The notes beneath the pieces are model-generated. The model did not search any database. It was not told the DNA's origin and saw only the letters and a program-made list of their open reading frames with translations. DNA of 64,000 nucleotides, from contig NW_022145609.1 in the NCBI RefSeq assembly GCF_000002235.5, positions 30,419,301 through 30,483,300 on the forward strand, in the 5' to 3' direction. Positions 34,702-46,100 of this stretch are shown piece after piece (within the stretch, counting starts at the first letter, position 1; each line of letters opens with the position of its first letter). The stretch is from Strongylocentrotus purpuratus (lineage: Eukaryota; Echinodermata; Echinoidea; Camarodonta; Strongylocentrotidae). Position numbers and translations under genes: made by a program.

Positions 34702-35330
34702 GTGCGCCGGAAGTAGTTTGGGATGGGGGGGGGGGGGGCTCGAGCCCAGCCACTTTGCAGACCATGACATAAAGGCTTCTAAATAAGCGTATTTTTCGCC
34801 CGACTGTCATTTGGGAATTTCTTATTTTCCAACAAACGCATAAAAAGGTAAGACTTACAAAAAATGGAGAAAAAATACCGGAAAATCATGTCACAACAGC
34901 AACATTTGTAAATCACTGGTATCGAATAAGAAATACACCCCCCCCCCATCAGTACGCCAGTGTTCAGGGGCTCATGTCTTCTCACCCCTATAACAACAAC
35001 AAAAAACAGACACGCTTTCCAATTCTCGCATAAAAATGTCCACGATATGCGCGTATCGCTATTATAAAGACCTCCTTTGATAAATACTGTATAGGTGGCA
35101 TGCGCAATGTTTAAACAAATTTAATTCCTGTGAACTTTCCTTTCCTTTGAAAGGAATTGTATATGTGATTTAATTCAGGTTTTTATTATAGTTTTGTTCT
35201 TTTGGGATAAAAATGCAAACCATGTTTACTCCTTTACTGCTTTTTTTTTTGGAGGGGGGGGGGGGGCGTTTTTTTCGGGGTAAAAATGCGTGTTGCCCCC
35301 CCCCCCCCCCCCACTTCCGGCGCCTATGGA
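34702..35330. mobile_element. G/C-run repeat with GGCGCC-GGAAG ends
   Basis: Starts CAGGTGCGCCGGAAGTAGTT and ends CACTTCCGGCGCC, inverted ends with G and C runs beside them. The inside (34735-34930) matches 59660-59850. Target duplication not seen. Confidence 0.55.
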
Positions 35331-35525
35331 TCGGATCACAGTCTCACAGTGTTTTATGGCTATGTGAACACCCTATGTAAAAACATCATAATATACCGTG
35401 TGGCACATTGTGGTAAATTGTGGATATAGAGAAAAAATAAAGAGAGCAACGAAAGTCTCTAGAAGCGTTTATTTGAAATACTTTCACATTGTTCGGAATC
35501 ACTCACTAGCAAAGAACTTTGTTGG

Positions 35526-35735
35526 AGGACTGTGGTATAGGCTCTTGGCTGATTGGCTCTCATACAAGAGGTCCTGGGTTCAATCCTCGTTTTTCGGTGC
35601 TTACACTCCTTGGATAGGCCTATAAGGTGTTTTGCCCAAATATTGTCCCACTCTGCCCAAGTGTGAAAGGGTACCTGGCAATGTTCGGGCCCACACGAAG
35701 AGCAATGATAAGTGGCTACCATGAGTAAACGTTAA
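35526..35735 (+). mobile_element. tRNA-derived SINE (duplicated copy)
   Basis: Better preserved than its twin: GGTATAGGCTCTTGGCTGAT and GGTCCTGGGTTCAATCCTC fit box A and box B. The tail is the same as at 27336. Confidence 0.6.
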
Positions 35736-36000
35736 AAACGTAATTCCCCTATAATTATTTTTTACTTTAAATTGTTCTTAATTGTATGTCAGTATAATGA
35801 CAATTATGACAAGCTCAATGGAGTCGCATGCTCTTATACACTAAGTCTTGTAGCGCATAATCCATTAAGATATTGCTCACCACGCATTACATCAATACGT
35901 AATATAGGCCTTTAATGGCAAATCGACAATAATGAACAAATAGTTAGATTTAAAAAAAAATCAGTCAAGGAAGGAGTGTGTCTTTAGATTTGTTGCTTAC

Positions 36001-36079
36001 CAGAAGCGAGACTTGTTGCGGAGACAAGGAGAACACCTACAACACTCAAAGAGACTTTACTCCTCTCCATTATTACCAT
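36001..36079 (-). CDS. Exon C: third signal-peptide first exon
   Basis: Encodes MVIMERSKVSLSVVGVLLVS then ATSLAS and ends phase 1 at GTAAGC. It is nearly identical to gene B exon 1, inside a duplicated block (35331-37650 versus about 27155-28788 plus 34277-34690). No TSP1 or tail exon lies between it and gene B, so it is either an alternative first exon for B, about 8 kb upstream and across the LTR element, or an orphan. Confidence 0.6.
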
Positions 36080-36107
36080 CGTGTCAGTCTAGCTTGTGAG
36101 GAATTAA

Positions 36108-36176
36108 TTTATAAACTGATAAAACTATTAAAGCGTCTAACGTCAACCAATGAATGAGCCTCTCATCACCTCTGAT

Positions 36177-36258
<82 letters not shown>

Positions 36259-36262
36259 CTCT
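36108..36262 (-). promoter_or_regulatory. Exon C promoter: GA tract, CCAAT, AT-rich TATA-like box
   Basis: (CT)n at about 36180-36262, CCAAT at 36147-36151 and TTTATAA at 36108-36114. Nearly identical to the gene B promoter, so it was copied as a working unit. Confidence 0.45.
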
Positions 36263-37074
36263 CTCTCTGTCACCCACACACACTCTCAATAAACTTCCGT
36301 AAAATGTTGACGGAAATCGACCTGAGATGGGTCAATGATTTTTTTCCAAGCAATACAACCAAAAAAACCACGTATAGCCAGCTCATTACCAGTGGTTGAA
36401 CCAGGAAGTGACATTTTTTTTTTGGGGGGGGGGTGGTGAGAAGCGCATGCCCCTAGTCAAAATACATTCCCTCCCCCATCCAACCTGATGACACATATCA
36501 GATTTTGTTGTTGTTTATTAGAGATTTTCACACCTTATTTCAGTCTTGAAGATATCAATAGCCTTTTTCCTTACAGAGATTATGTCAGAGATTTTGGGGA
36601 ACCACTCGTGTGCCCCTTCCTCGTTCAAAATAAAATATCGGATGCAAAATAACAAGTCAAGAGGGGTTGCTGTGAAACGTGAAGTTATTATCCTCTTTCA
36701 AATTTATATTTTGAAGCTATTGGCTGTTATGAATAGCTACTTGACCATAATATAACGTTACTTTTCGGTAATTTTGTCCTTGTTACTCCAAGGTCTCACA
36801 ACCCCTCCCCCCCCCCCCCCCTACATACAAACACACACACACGCACGCGAAAATATGATTACATAAATAGCATTTATAGTATAACAAAAAACATAACTGT
36901 CGTTGTTATATGCTTATAGCATAGGCAGGGGGCGTCACCCCCTCGGGCACCATGACCCCTAGCCACGCCCCTGCTCACACAGCAAGACATTTTCAGTTTT
37001 GACTTCCTTATGCAATAATATATTTAAAATTCCCCTGCCAGATAAAATGACTTAAAAACAATATCCGTGAGAAA

Positions 37075-37225
37075 CAGGCACGTAGCCAGAGTTTGATGTC
37101 GGGGGGGGGGGGCACATATATGTAATCGATAGAGGTAAAAAAAGGGGTCCAAAAAAGTTCAACCGATCTTGAAAATTTAGGGAGGGGCATGTGCCCCCCC
37201 CCCCCCCCCCGTGGCTACCTACCTG
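37075..37225. mobile_element. Non-autonomous hAT element, 151 bp
   Basis: Ends CAGGCACGTAGCCAG and GTGGCTACCTACCTG, flanked by perfect GTGAGAAA duplications (37067-37074 and 37226-37233). Same family as the element at 8942. It lies in the exon C upstream region. Confidence 0.85.
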
Positions 37226-37849
37226 GTGAGAAATGCCTCTGAGAATCTGGCATCTATCAAATAAAATTTCAAGAGGATATCCCCAAGTAGAAAATTTATT
37301 TAAGAATACAGGGAACAGTTAATTAATCTGTGGAGAGCCATACGTTGCTAGGTGTCTAGCCCATATACTCTGACGTGGCAGTAAATGCCCTTCCGGCTCT
37401 CTTATAATTATGTCGAGGTAAATCTCCTCGGTTTAATGCGACTGCGGTGCACTATAGCCTTAGGGTGCAAATATACTTGTCAAGTTTGACAAAACTATGG
37501 GGCAAACCTTGATCTAAGAGCAGCATGGCAGTAGGATTACATACACAGTTTAATTAAAGTCTATATACTTGTTCATACGATCATGAAGACTTACGAGAAT
37601 TCAACTCAAGGACGATTTCACTTATAGAAACTAGGTCCGGATTGCATAATATGCAATTGTAAAATCGATAAATCAAGTAAGTAGTCTAGACTGTGTGTTA
37701 AGCAATACATACATGTACATGGTTTCAGTGAAAAGGATTTCCAACAAGTTTTAGTAGTACATTTTGCGACATGTAAATCACATATTTATCTAATGACAAA
37801 CAGTTCATAACTAGCTTAAGCTATAATCTTTCTTGAATGATTCCATCGC

Positions 37850-38090
37850 CAGAACTCAAGGTCACCTTTGAGTCACACCAAACCATACCAGGACTCAAGG
37901 TCACCTTTGAGTCGCACCAAACCATACCAGAACTTAAGGTCACCTTTGAGTCGCACCAAACCATACCAGAACTTAAGGTCACCTTTGAGTCGCACCAAAC
38001 CATACCAGAACTCAAGGTCATCTTTGAGTCGCACCAAACCACCCCAGAACTCAAGGTCAACTTTGAGTCGCACCAAACCATTTGCAGCAA
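37850..38090. repeat. 39-bp minisatellite array 3 (6 units)
   Basis: Six units of the same repeat, about 1.8 kb upstream of the exon C ATG, in the spacer between gene D and the small-gene array. Confidence 0.85.
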
Positions 38091-38640
38091 AGTCATGGAA
38101 TGCAAACTGTTTCCTTTTCACAGAGTTGAAATGGTCACAAGTGTTATGTTACCTTCTTTGACTTTCTATGTTCATGTAATCAGCTCCTTTTTCATCTTTT
38201 AAGAGCCAGAAGGGCATTGATTCATATAATGATGTACTGTAATTCTGAGTTATTCCCCTTCATGCTCTAAACATACAGTTAACAACTAAATTGTACATAA
38301 CCTTTAGCAAGTTTTGTAAGTATTCAAGTTTGGGAAAAATTGATTTGGCCTGATTTATGTTTCTTGATATTTTATTGTGACATATTAAAGCTTACATCTG
38401 GTAGCAATGTATTCCTTGAAACGCAGAGCGCGTGGCAGCTGCTCTGCTAAAGCCAGGGTAATTATGCTGCATTATTGTGGAGCGCTTAGAGACTTCTGAT
38501 AAAGTAAGTGTTAGGCGCTATATAAGCACATATTACAATTATATCATTATTATCTAAAAGTATTTAACTTATTCAACCTGTCAACCAGTGTATCAGTACC
38601 TCACAAATCTCTTCCACATTCCTCACCCTTCTCCCTATAT
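38090..38640. other. Spacer with SINE-like tail
   Basis: 38420-38550 contains GGAGCGCTTAGAGAC and TAGGCGCTATATAAGC followed by AT-rich DNA, a motif set seen in dispersed SINE-like repeats; a related piece lies at 46800-46900. No exon seen. Confidence 0.4.
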
Positions 38641-38666
38641 ACAGTTATCAATCTCTTATCCACCCC

Positions 38667-38705
<39 letters not shown>

Positions 38706-39174
38706 TCTCCCCTCTCTCTCTCTCCCCCTCTCTCTCCCCTCTCTCTCTCCCCTCTCTCTCTCCCAATCTCTTCCCATTCCTCAGACTCACCATCTGCTCC
38801 TCTTTTTCTTTCCCCCGTCTGACCTTTCTCCCTATCTCTCCCCACCCCCTCTCTTTCTCTCCCCACCCTCTCTCTCTCTTTTCTTCTTCTTCTCTCTCTC
38901 TCTCTCTCTCTCCCCTCTCTCTCTCTCCCAATCTCTTCCCATTCCTCAGACTCGCCGTCTACTCCTCTTTTTCTTTCTCTCTCCTTCAGCTCCTATATCC
39001 CATTCTCTTACATCTCTACTCTCCTCCCCTCCCCCTCTCTCTCTCTCTCTCCCCAATCTCTTCCCATTCCTCAGACTCACCATCTGCTCCTCTTTTTCTT
39101 TCCCCCGTCTGACCTTTCTCCCTATCTCTCCCACCCCCTCTCTTTCTCTCCCCACCCTCTCTCTCTCTCTTTTT

Positions 39175-39211
<37 letters not shown>

Positions 39212-39212
39212 T
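38640..39212. repeat. (CT)n-rich region with longer subrepeats
   Basis: Runs of CTCTCT, with a longer unit (CCCAATCTCTTCCCATTCC and CTCACCATCTGCTCC) repeated about three times. The long frames on both strands are artefacts of this composition. Confidence 0.85.
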
Positions 39213-40800
39213 CATCATTCGAAGAATTTACATCATAATTAGAACGTCAAATTGATGAACATACACAATTTAAGCACATCACCCAACCGCATTCTTAATC
39301 ACTTTTGGTATTCTTAATTCATATTAATCGTATCATCATCAAGAATGTTTTTTTGGAGTAGCTTACATATCGAAATATAATAGTATTTCAGAAATTTGTA
39401 GGAAATAGGGCCAGTGATTTCCTTTTCCTTTTTGAGGGGGGGGGGGGGGGCAGGAAAGATCCGAAGAGCCCAACATTAAAGGAGCAACGCGATTAAAGAG
39501 GGAAAGATCGAACACTGTATTCTACTATTCACATAAACAAATTGCATTTTTGCGAGGGAGTGCATCGACCGAGCGAGAAAATTTGCAACATCTTCTAACA
39601 AGCTTTTTTTTCTTCATTTTCATTTACATACTTAGATCGGATTATATAAATCATATCAATAATTGATACTCAGCTGATATATACTTTTTAGTGAACATAC
39701 CGAACATAGTAATACATAAATTGTCGACATACAGTTTATATAATTATTTCAAAAAAACTTGTTTCTCTTATGTTTAAGTATTGTATGGTACATTAAAAAT
39801 AGCATTTGCATGAACAAAAATCACATGTCATTCAATTATACATGTAGAAAGAAAGAAAAAAACTCTGACCAGGTTTTACAAAGTAAAGACAAAACATACA
39901 CAGCGACAAAAGCTATGAAACAGAACTAACAGCAACAACAACAAAAACATATTAACAAGGAACAATTAAAATATAAAAAGAATAAAACAACAATAAAACA
40001 AAACAACCCGATTGCAGGTTGAAAATAAATCCAAGCTAACCTAGTGTTCAGTTAAACATAAAGCTCTCCGAATATCAATTATTGTAACCATGGGTTAAAA
40101 TGGCATATTGGCTTGGTTTAGGGTATCGAATCTCCCCCACCAAAATTTCTGTTTACAACCCCGTCGATTGGGGGGGGGGGGTGCCTTTATATATCCATCC
40201 CTTTGCTATCGCTGTCATGATATTATGGTTTGTGAATGAGTTACAATGATAAAAAGCAAACACTAATATGTCTTCTCGACTTTAACCCCTATACAAACTT
40301 TCCCAGATCCCTCTACTATCTATACCATACTCCAATAACTACCATACTTTGTCTTTTTTTGGCCCGTCTTCTGGAGCGATTTCTCACTTCATCATTCATC
40401 TGTCGCACATAATTTATGTATAATTAATTATTTTCACTGAAAACTCTGATTTCAATAGGTTTTTAGATACAATTAGATTCTGAACAGTTGAATGTTTTTG
40501 ACGAGAAACCTTTGTTTGAACAAAAATGTACTCATGTCATTGATTTAAAATTGAACCTAAAATAATGGCCAGTTTTAATACAATGCCAATATCATATACG
40601 CTAGCTAGCTAGGAAAAGGCATTTGTTTAAGCCTTCAGTTCCAATTTGATGGTAGTGATGATTATTCATTTATAAATTATGTGATCGCAAAGACTTTCCA
40701 GAAATTAATTCAAGGGCGATTTCAATTCCCTATTGTACATCCCCCTTAAATCATGTTCGAATAGCGTAATACATCATTGGAATGTTATAGCAAATTCAAA
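39213..40800. other. AT-rich intergenic DNA, no gene seen
   Basis: A few G runs (39437, 40170) and low-complexity A-rich stretches near 39840-40010. 40650-40760 is a diverged copy of the spacer at 37560. No exon with family similarity. Confidence 0.5.
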
Positions 40801-40810
40801 TAGCCTAGTA

Positions 40811-41658
40811 CACACTAAGAAAAAAAGGTGCAACTATGCACCTTTAGGGGTTCAAACCGATGCAACAATAGCAGCACCTTTAGGGGTTAAATCCTGCACC
40901 CTTTTTAAAGGTGCAATCCTGCACCCTTCAAAAGGGTGCCAGATTGAACCTTTTGGGGGAAATGTTAGTACCCTTTATGGTTCAATCCTGCACCTTTAGG
41001 GGTGCAAACCGATGCAACAATAGCAGCACCTTTAGGGGTTAAATCCTGCACCCTTTAGGAGGGTGCCAGAATGCACCTTTTAGGAGACATGTTAGTACCC
41101 TTAATGGTTCAATCCTGCTCCTTTAGGGGTGCAAACCGATGCAATAGCAGCACCTTATTAAAGGGGTTCAATCCTGCACCCTTTAAAAGGTGCAATCCTG
41201 CACCCATCATCGAGGAATACTCGTGACATTTGCTCGTACACACATACATATTAAACATGCATGATGTTTCTTGGTTAGTAATCATATAATCAATATATAT
41301 ATTGCTAAAACGTGAATGTAATTGTAACATGATCAGACAAAATAATCTATTGGTTAATGATTTCCGAAGGAAAATACAAATCACAAAATTGATGTGCATT
41401 GTCATTATTTGCTTAACAAATCATATGATAAATGTATTTTTATGTGAACACGTGGAAAGTAATCATGAATATGCATGCAATATGCAAACTTTTATTTTGC
41501 ACCTTTTTGGGTTGTTAGGGTTCATTTTTGTGGGAAGGGTGCAAAATCTTATATTGCACCCTTTTTTGAACCCCTTTTCCTTCAATAGGGTTCATTTTTA
41601 TGTAAAGGGTGCAAACTCTTATTTTGCACCCTTTTTTGCACCCTTTTTTCTTAGAGTG
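40811..41658. mobile_element. MITE/foldback with GGTGCA subrepeats, TA-flanked
   Basis: Ends CACACTAAGAAAAAAAGGTG and CACTCTAAGAAAAAAGGGTG in inverse orientation, flanked by TA. The inside has repeated TGCACCTTTAGGGGTT words in both orientations. Non-coding. Confidence 0.75.
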
Positions 41659-42049
41659 TAGATGGACCAGGCTTTTGAAATATATTCGAGTTGTTTTTTC
41701 GAAAGTGTTTTCGATCGATGTTTTCGATCTGCAATATTCCTGGTTGGATGAAAAGAGAGACAAAATTGGTGCATTTTAAAAGTTACCACTAAAATCGATC
41801 AACCAAAAAGCTTGCACAGATAATGGCGCGGAAAACCAATGCTTTTAAAGCCGCCGCGGTTTTTTACGTGTACAATAAACGGCAACTGCGCTCAACAAAG
41901 GATTTGCGCGTTTGCGATGAGCTCTGTTTAATGTGGAGCGTATTATACACTTTACATTTCACGTCATCATTAAAAAAAAAAAAATTTTAAACAAAAAAAC
42001 AACGCCGTGGTTTTGCCGCGTCATCTGAACAAGCTTTAAAGGGATTGGG

Positions 42050-42375
42050 TGACTTTGTCTCAGATTCTGAAACAAAAACCTGGATTTAGCTCATGCTGCA
42101 ATGATAATTATAAACCTTTAGGTCAGTCAGTTTAATGTTGTTATTATTATTATTATCTTTAATAAGTAGTTCGTTTAATTTTCTTATCTGTCTGTAAATA
42201 TTACTATTTTAACTTATTAATTTTATACATGTCTGTAAGGGACCCCACTCGAAATAAGCTCTCGAGCTTTCGTGGGTTATCCTGTTCAAGCTGACTTATT
42301 TTTGATCTGTTATTATTGTATATTGTTGTATGTTGGAAGCTTGTCGAATAAAATCAATCAATCAATCAATTAATC
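42050..42375 (+). mobile_element. LINE 3' end with (TCAA)n tail
   Basis: A 3'-UTR-like sequence (GGACCCCACTCGAAATAAGC, then CTTGTCGAATAAAATC) ending in TCAATCAATCAATCAAT. Short tandem tails of this kind are typical of CR1/L2-like LINEs. No ORF is left. Confidence 0.55.
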
Positions 42376-42695
42376 AGGAACCCCATGACTTTTACAAGCC
42401 GATCGCATGTCTGATAATCAAGATATTTATGATTGGAAATCAAAATTCAAAAATTCGTTTTCCTAACGGTTTTCATAACACTACAGTGAGTCTATTGGGA
42501 AAAATGAGTATGGTAAAACCGGTCAATCAAAGATTTTAACTTTTTTGAGGCACTCCATGATCCTTTTGAAGCGCAATATTTTTTAGGGCTTCAATATTAC
42601 ACCATAATTATCACAGACACTGATAATACGTGGGGTCATATACTCAGATTTAACATTGTTAAACGATGCCTGTAAACACGAGTTCGGCTATTGTT

Positions 42696-43121
42696 TTACG
42701 GACAGAAAGATGACGCGTCTGGATCAGACGCGGGATCGCATTCCTCTCCTCCGTTGCCATGGTTACCTGGGGTTGTAGGACCATCTACCTGTGGATCAGC
42801 AAAAGAGCTTGATTGCTCATTCCCTGGGTTTGCAGGAGGATCTACCGGTGATTCATCAACAGAGCTTAAGGATGGCTCATTCTCTGGGGTAGTCGGTTCT
42901 TCCCACCCATCACTGGCCCAATTAGAACCATCATAATCATCACTGGACCAACTACCATCACCTGGCCCTTCTGACAGTACTGGGACAGGATCAGGATCAG
43001 CTACTGAGCTGACGGAGGACCATGGGCTGTCTTCTAGGTTCACTTCCTCTGGGGGCACTACCTCTGGGGTGGTTGAGGTGGTTGGGATGTAACCTGTATC
43101 AAAAAAGGACGAGCCATCACT
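42696..43121 (-). CDS. Gene D exon 11: acidic Ser/Pro/Thr-rich tail and stop
   Basis: Phase-0 acceptor at 43122. It encodes 141 residues rich in S, P, D, E and T with short repeats around [10 protein letters not shown] and PANPGNEQ, ending [16 protein letters not shown] then TAA. It is probably disordered and O-glycosylated. It is homologous to the gene B tail exon, but the last stretch is read in a different frame there because of a one-base difference. Confidence 0.8.
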   Translation of the reverse strand, partial: SDGSSFFDTGYIPTTSTTPEVVPPEEVNLEDSPWSSVSSVADPDPVPVLSEGPGDGSWSSDDYDGSNWASDGWEEPTTPENEPSLSSVDESPVDPPANPGNEQSSSFADPQVDGPTTPGNHGNGGEECDPASDPDASSFCP

Positions 43122-46100
43122 CTGGTTTGATTGAGCAACAGGAGGGAAAAGACAGTGAAACATAGAATTAAAATAGTTATTGTCAGATTAAGGCATTTAA
43201 GGGTAGGGGAATGCAAGTCCGCAGAGAACATAATTATACCGATTTTTATTTCAAGCCGATATTGGAAAGTGGTAATGAAGGAATCGCATTTTGAAGAAAA
43301 AAACTGACTCGGATTGAATTGGAATGGCAAATTATTAACAAATTAATGACAATATAGTCAAACAAATATCTGATAGTGCAAACCATGTTGGCATATTAAA
43401 CAATAGAAAAGCATTTCATCGATCAAATTTGAGTTTCCAACCTTTTTGCCGATGAACTTACATTGTATAAGATTCGGGCAAGAAACGCCTGTTTCTTAGT
43501 AATATTGCCAGTATTTCTTCCATAGGGGATAATCAGTAATGTCAAAATGTGTAATTGCCCCCCCCCCCCCCCCCCACCACCTCCTGGGACAAAAGTCGAT
43601 CTTACCCCATCAAAAGGACACGCGGTTGGAACCCGGCACTGGATCGTTTTCGATGATTCCCCAATGCAGTCTTTTCCACTCCTGGTAGTGGAATCGGCAG
43701 GGGCCGGGTTGTCGCAGGTCCTGATCTGATTTCGGGTACTATATCCACACGTAGTGGAGCAGGAGGTAGAATCTCTCCACGCACTCCAGCCGCCGTGAAC
43801 TGATGACAAAAAGCGGAAACTAATCAAAAAGGATCACTGGATGTCAAACATGCTCTGATCTCCCAGCCACACTCTATTTATTACGCTACATCGAAACCAA
43901 TTGGGACGTTTTAGAGACAGAACTTATCTTAATTTCATCTTAAAATCAAAGAGACTTCAAGTGTGTATTTATGGAAAGCATACTGGCAGTGGACGGCCAC
44001 TATTACCACGTCACATGCATGAGCAGATTACCTGCGCTATGCAGAGTATATATCTACAAGACAGTGCGGCATTGGTGCGGCATTGAGGTGGAGGTGTCTC
44101 CTCGACATTTTCAGAGGTGGGGAACTGTGTTCAGAAAATATAAAATCCCCCCCCCCCCCCGCGCTACCACCCCCCCCCCCCCCCACACACACCAGTGTAT
44201 TTTCTTAGTTTTTGTGTTTAATTAAAGTTGTTTTATTATTTTGTTTATTTTTAGCATGCGATTTAAAGCTGCGGGATAAATTTTTCAAAAAATATTTCAA
44301 AACTATAAAGATTAATTTAATTTAATTTTAAAGATAGTGCAAAAAATATTTCAAAACTTTAAAGATTAATTAAATTTAACTTTAAAGTAAATGCGCCAAA
44401 GTAGCCTTTTAAATGGTTTGAATTTGTTGCTGTTTTTTTTTTAACGTACCTGGGCAGTCGGCCTTCTTGCATTTCTCACCCTCACTGCTAGTGCCCTCAC
44501 AATAAGACCCACCGTGCAGGGGCTTGGGATTGTTGCAGCTCCTGGTCCGAAAACGATTGCCTCTTTTTCTACAGAATATGGCTGTGCATGCACCCCATTC
44601 TGTCCAATCACTCCAACCTCCATCGACTATGTACAAGCATAACAAATACGACGGTGGAAGTTAAACTCATGGAATAGATTTGTTTCTGCTGCTGCCCGAC
44701 GGCCTAAAAGACCAACAGTGTCGTGGGCCTATACTGAAATGCTGTTCACCAGACCGACCTCGGCAGTCTCGTAGGCCGTTAGTCCAATGTGATGTCCTAA
44801 ATTTTTCATAGGAAGAGGAGGGGGTGAAAAGGAGGGGGCGACGACACACGGAAACAGAGGGAGTGAAGTGAGGGGAATCTTTAAAAAAGAAACATGATTT
44901 TTTTAATTTTTTTTATTGTTATTGTTATCATCATTATCATTATTACAATTGTTACGATTAGGCCTGTTATTATCATCATCATCATCTTTATTGTCTTTAT
45001 TAATTTTCAAAAAAAAAAAAAATCTTGTTCTCTAGTTCTGCACCTCGTAAGCCCGGCCGGCGCCTCATCCCTTCCCGTGACATTAGTCCCCTCTCAAAAT
45101 AATGCCAGGACCCCCGCTATGGCTCTGACTTAAATGGTTCCCTTATGTCTGCACCCCCCCCCCCTTCCAGCTGAGGCATCTGAACTGTGTAAAGTTTTTA
45201 CAAAGATTCTCAGAGGATTTGCAGACTTGTCTCCCCACCCACGAGAGAATCAGGGTCCGCCTCTAAATTATTGAAACATGATGAGGGTCAAGTCATCATT
45301 CGTATTTCTTATCGGCCATTAAACGCTATTTATTTATATGACTAAAATGTTTAAAACTTGACGTTCAAATTGCGGTGGTTGAGAGCACTAACTTTTTCTT
45401 CTTTTTTGACCCCCCCCCCCCAAAAAAAAGTGTAAATCGCGCGAACCAATACGGGGGTGGGGGGGGGCAAAAAGAATTAATATTTTTTAAACCAACAACC
45501 CCCCCTCCCTTGAGCAAAAAAAAAAAGATTGAGGGGGGTTTAACCCCAAAATCAACCCCCCCCCCCCACCCCTGCGTACGCGCCTGGCTAGTCTTGACGA
45601 AATAAACCTATAGATAGTTAGGAGGAATAATAATTTAGCCCCGGATTTATAGGGTTAAATTTGTAGACATTGGGATAATGGCATTAATATATTTGTCGGT
45701 AATCGTTGGCCTCTACACCCCCCCCCCCCTTCCCCACTGAAAAAGGTCTAGCGACGCCCCTGTCTGCGCTACACTGAGTATAGATCTATAGATCAATTAG
45801 TGTTTGGTGCGGCATTGAGGTGGAGGTGTCTCCTCGACATTTTCAGAGGTGGGGAATTTTCAGAAAATATAAAATTACTCCCCCCCCCCCCCGTCCCCAT
45901 CCCTACCTTCCCCACTCGCACACACCGGTATTTTTCTCTTCGTTTTGGTGTTTAATTGTTCGTTGTGTTTGTTTGTTTTTAGCTTGCGATTTAAAGCTTC
46001 GGGATTACATTTTTCAAAACAAATATTTCAAAATTATAAAGATAAATCTAATTTAATTTTAAAGTGAATGCTCCAAAGTAGCCTTTTAAAGGCACACTGT

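Larger units (their letters stand above)
35331..37680. repeat. Duplicated first-exon block, copy 2
   Basis: Contains the SINE, exon C, promoter, CT tract and spacer. It has the uninterrupted site (about 37055-37066) of the LTR element and its own hAT insertion at 37075. Confidence 0.85.

Noticed and set aside
38588-39218. Long Ser/Leu/Pro and Arg/Glu frames
   Set aside because: Composition artefacts of the CT-rich microsatellite region.
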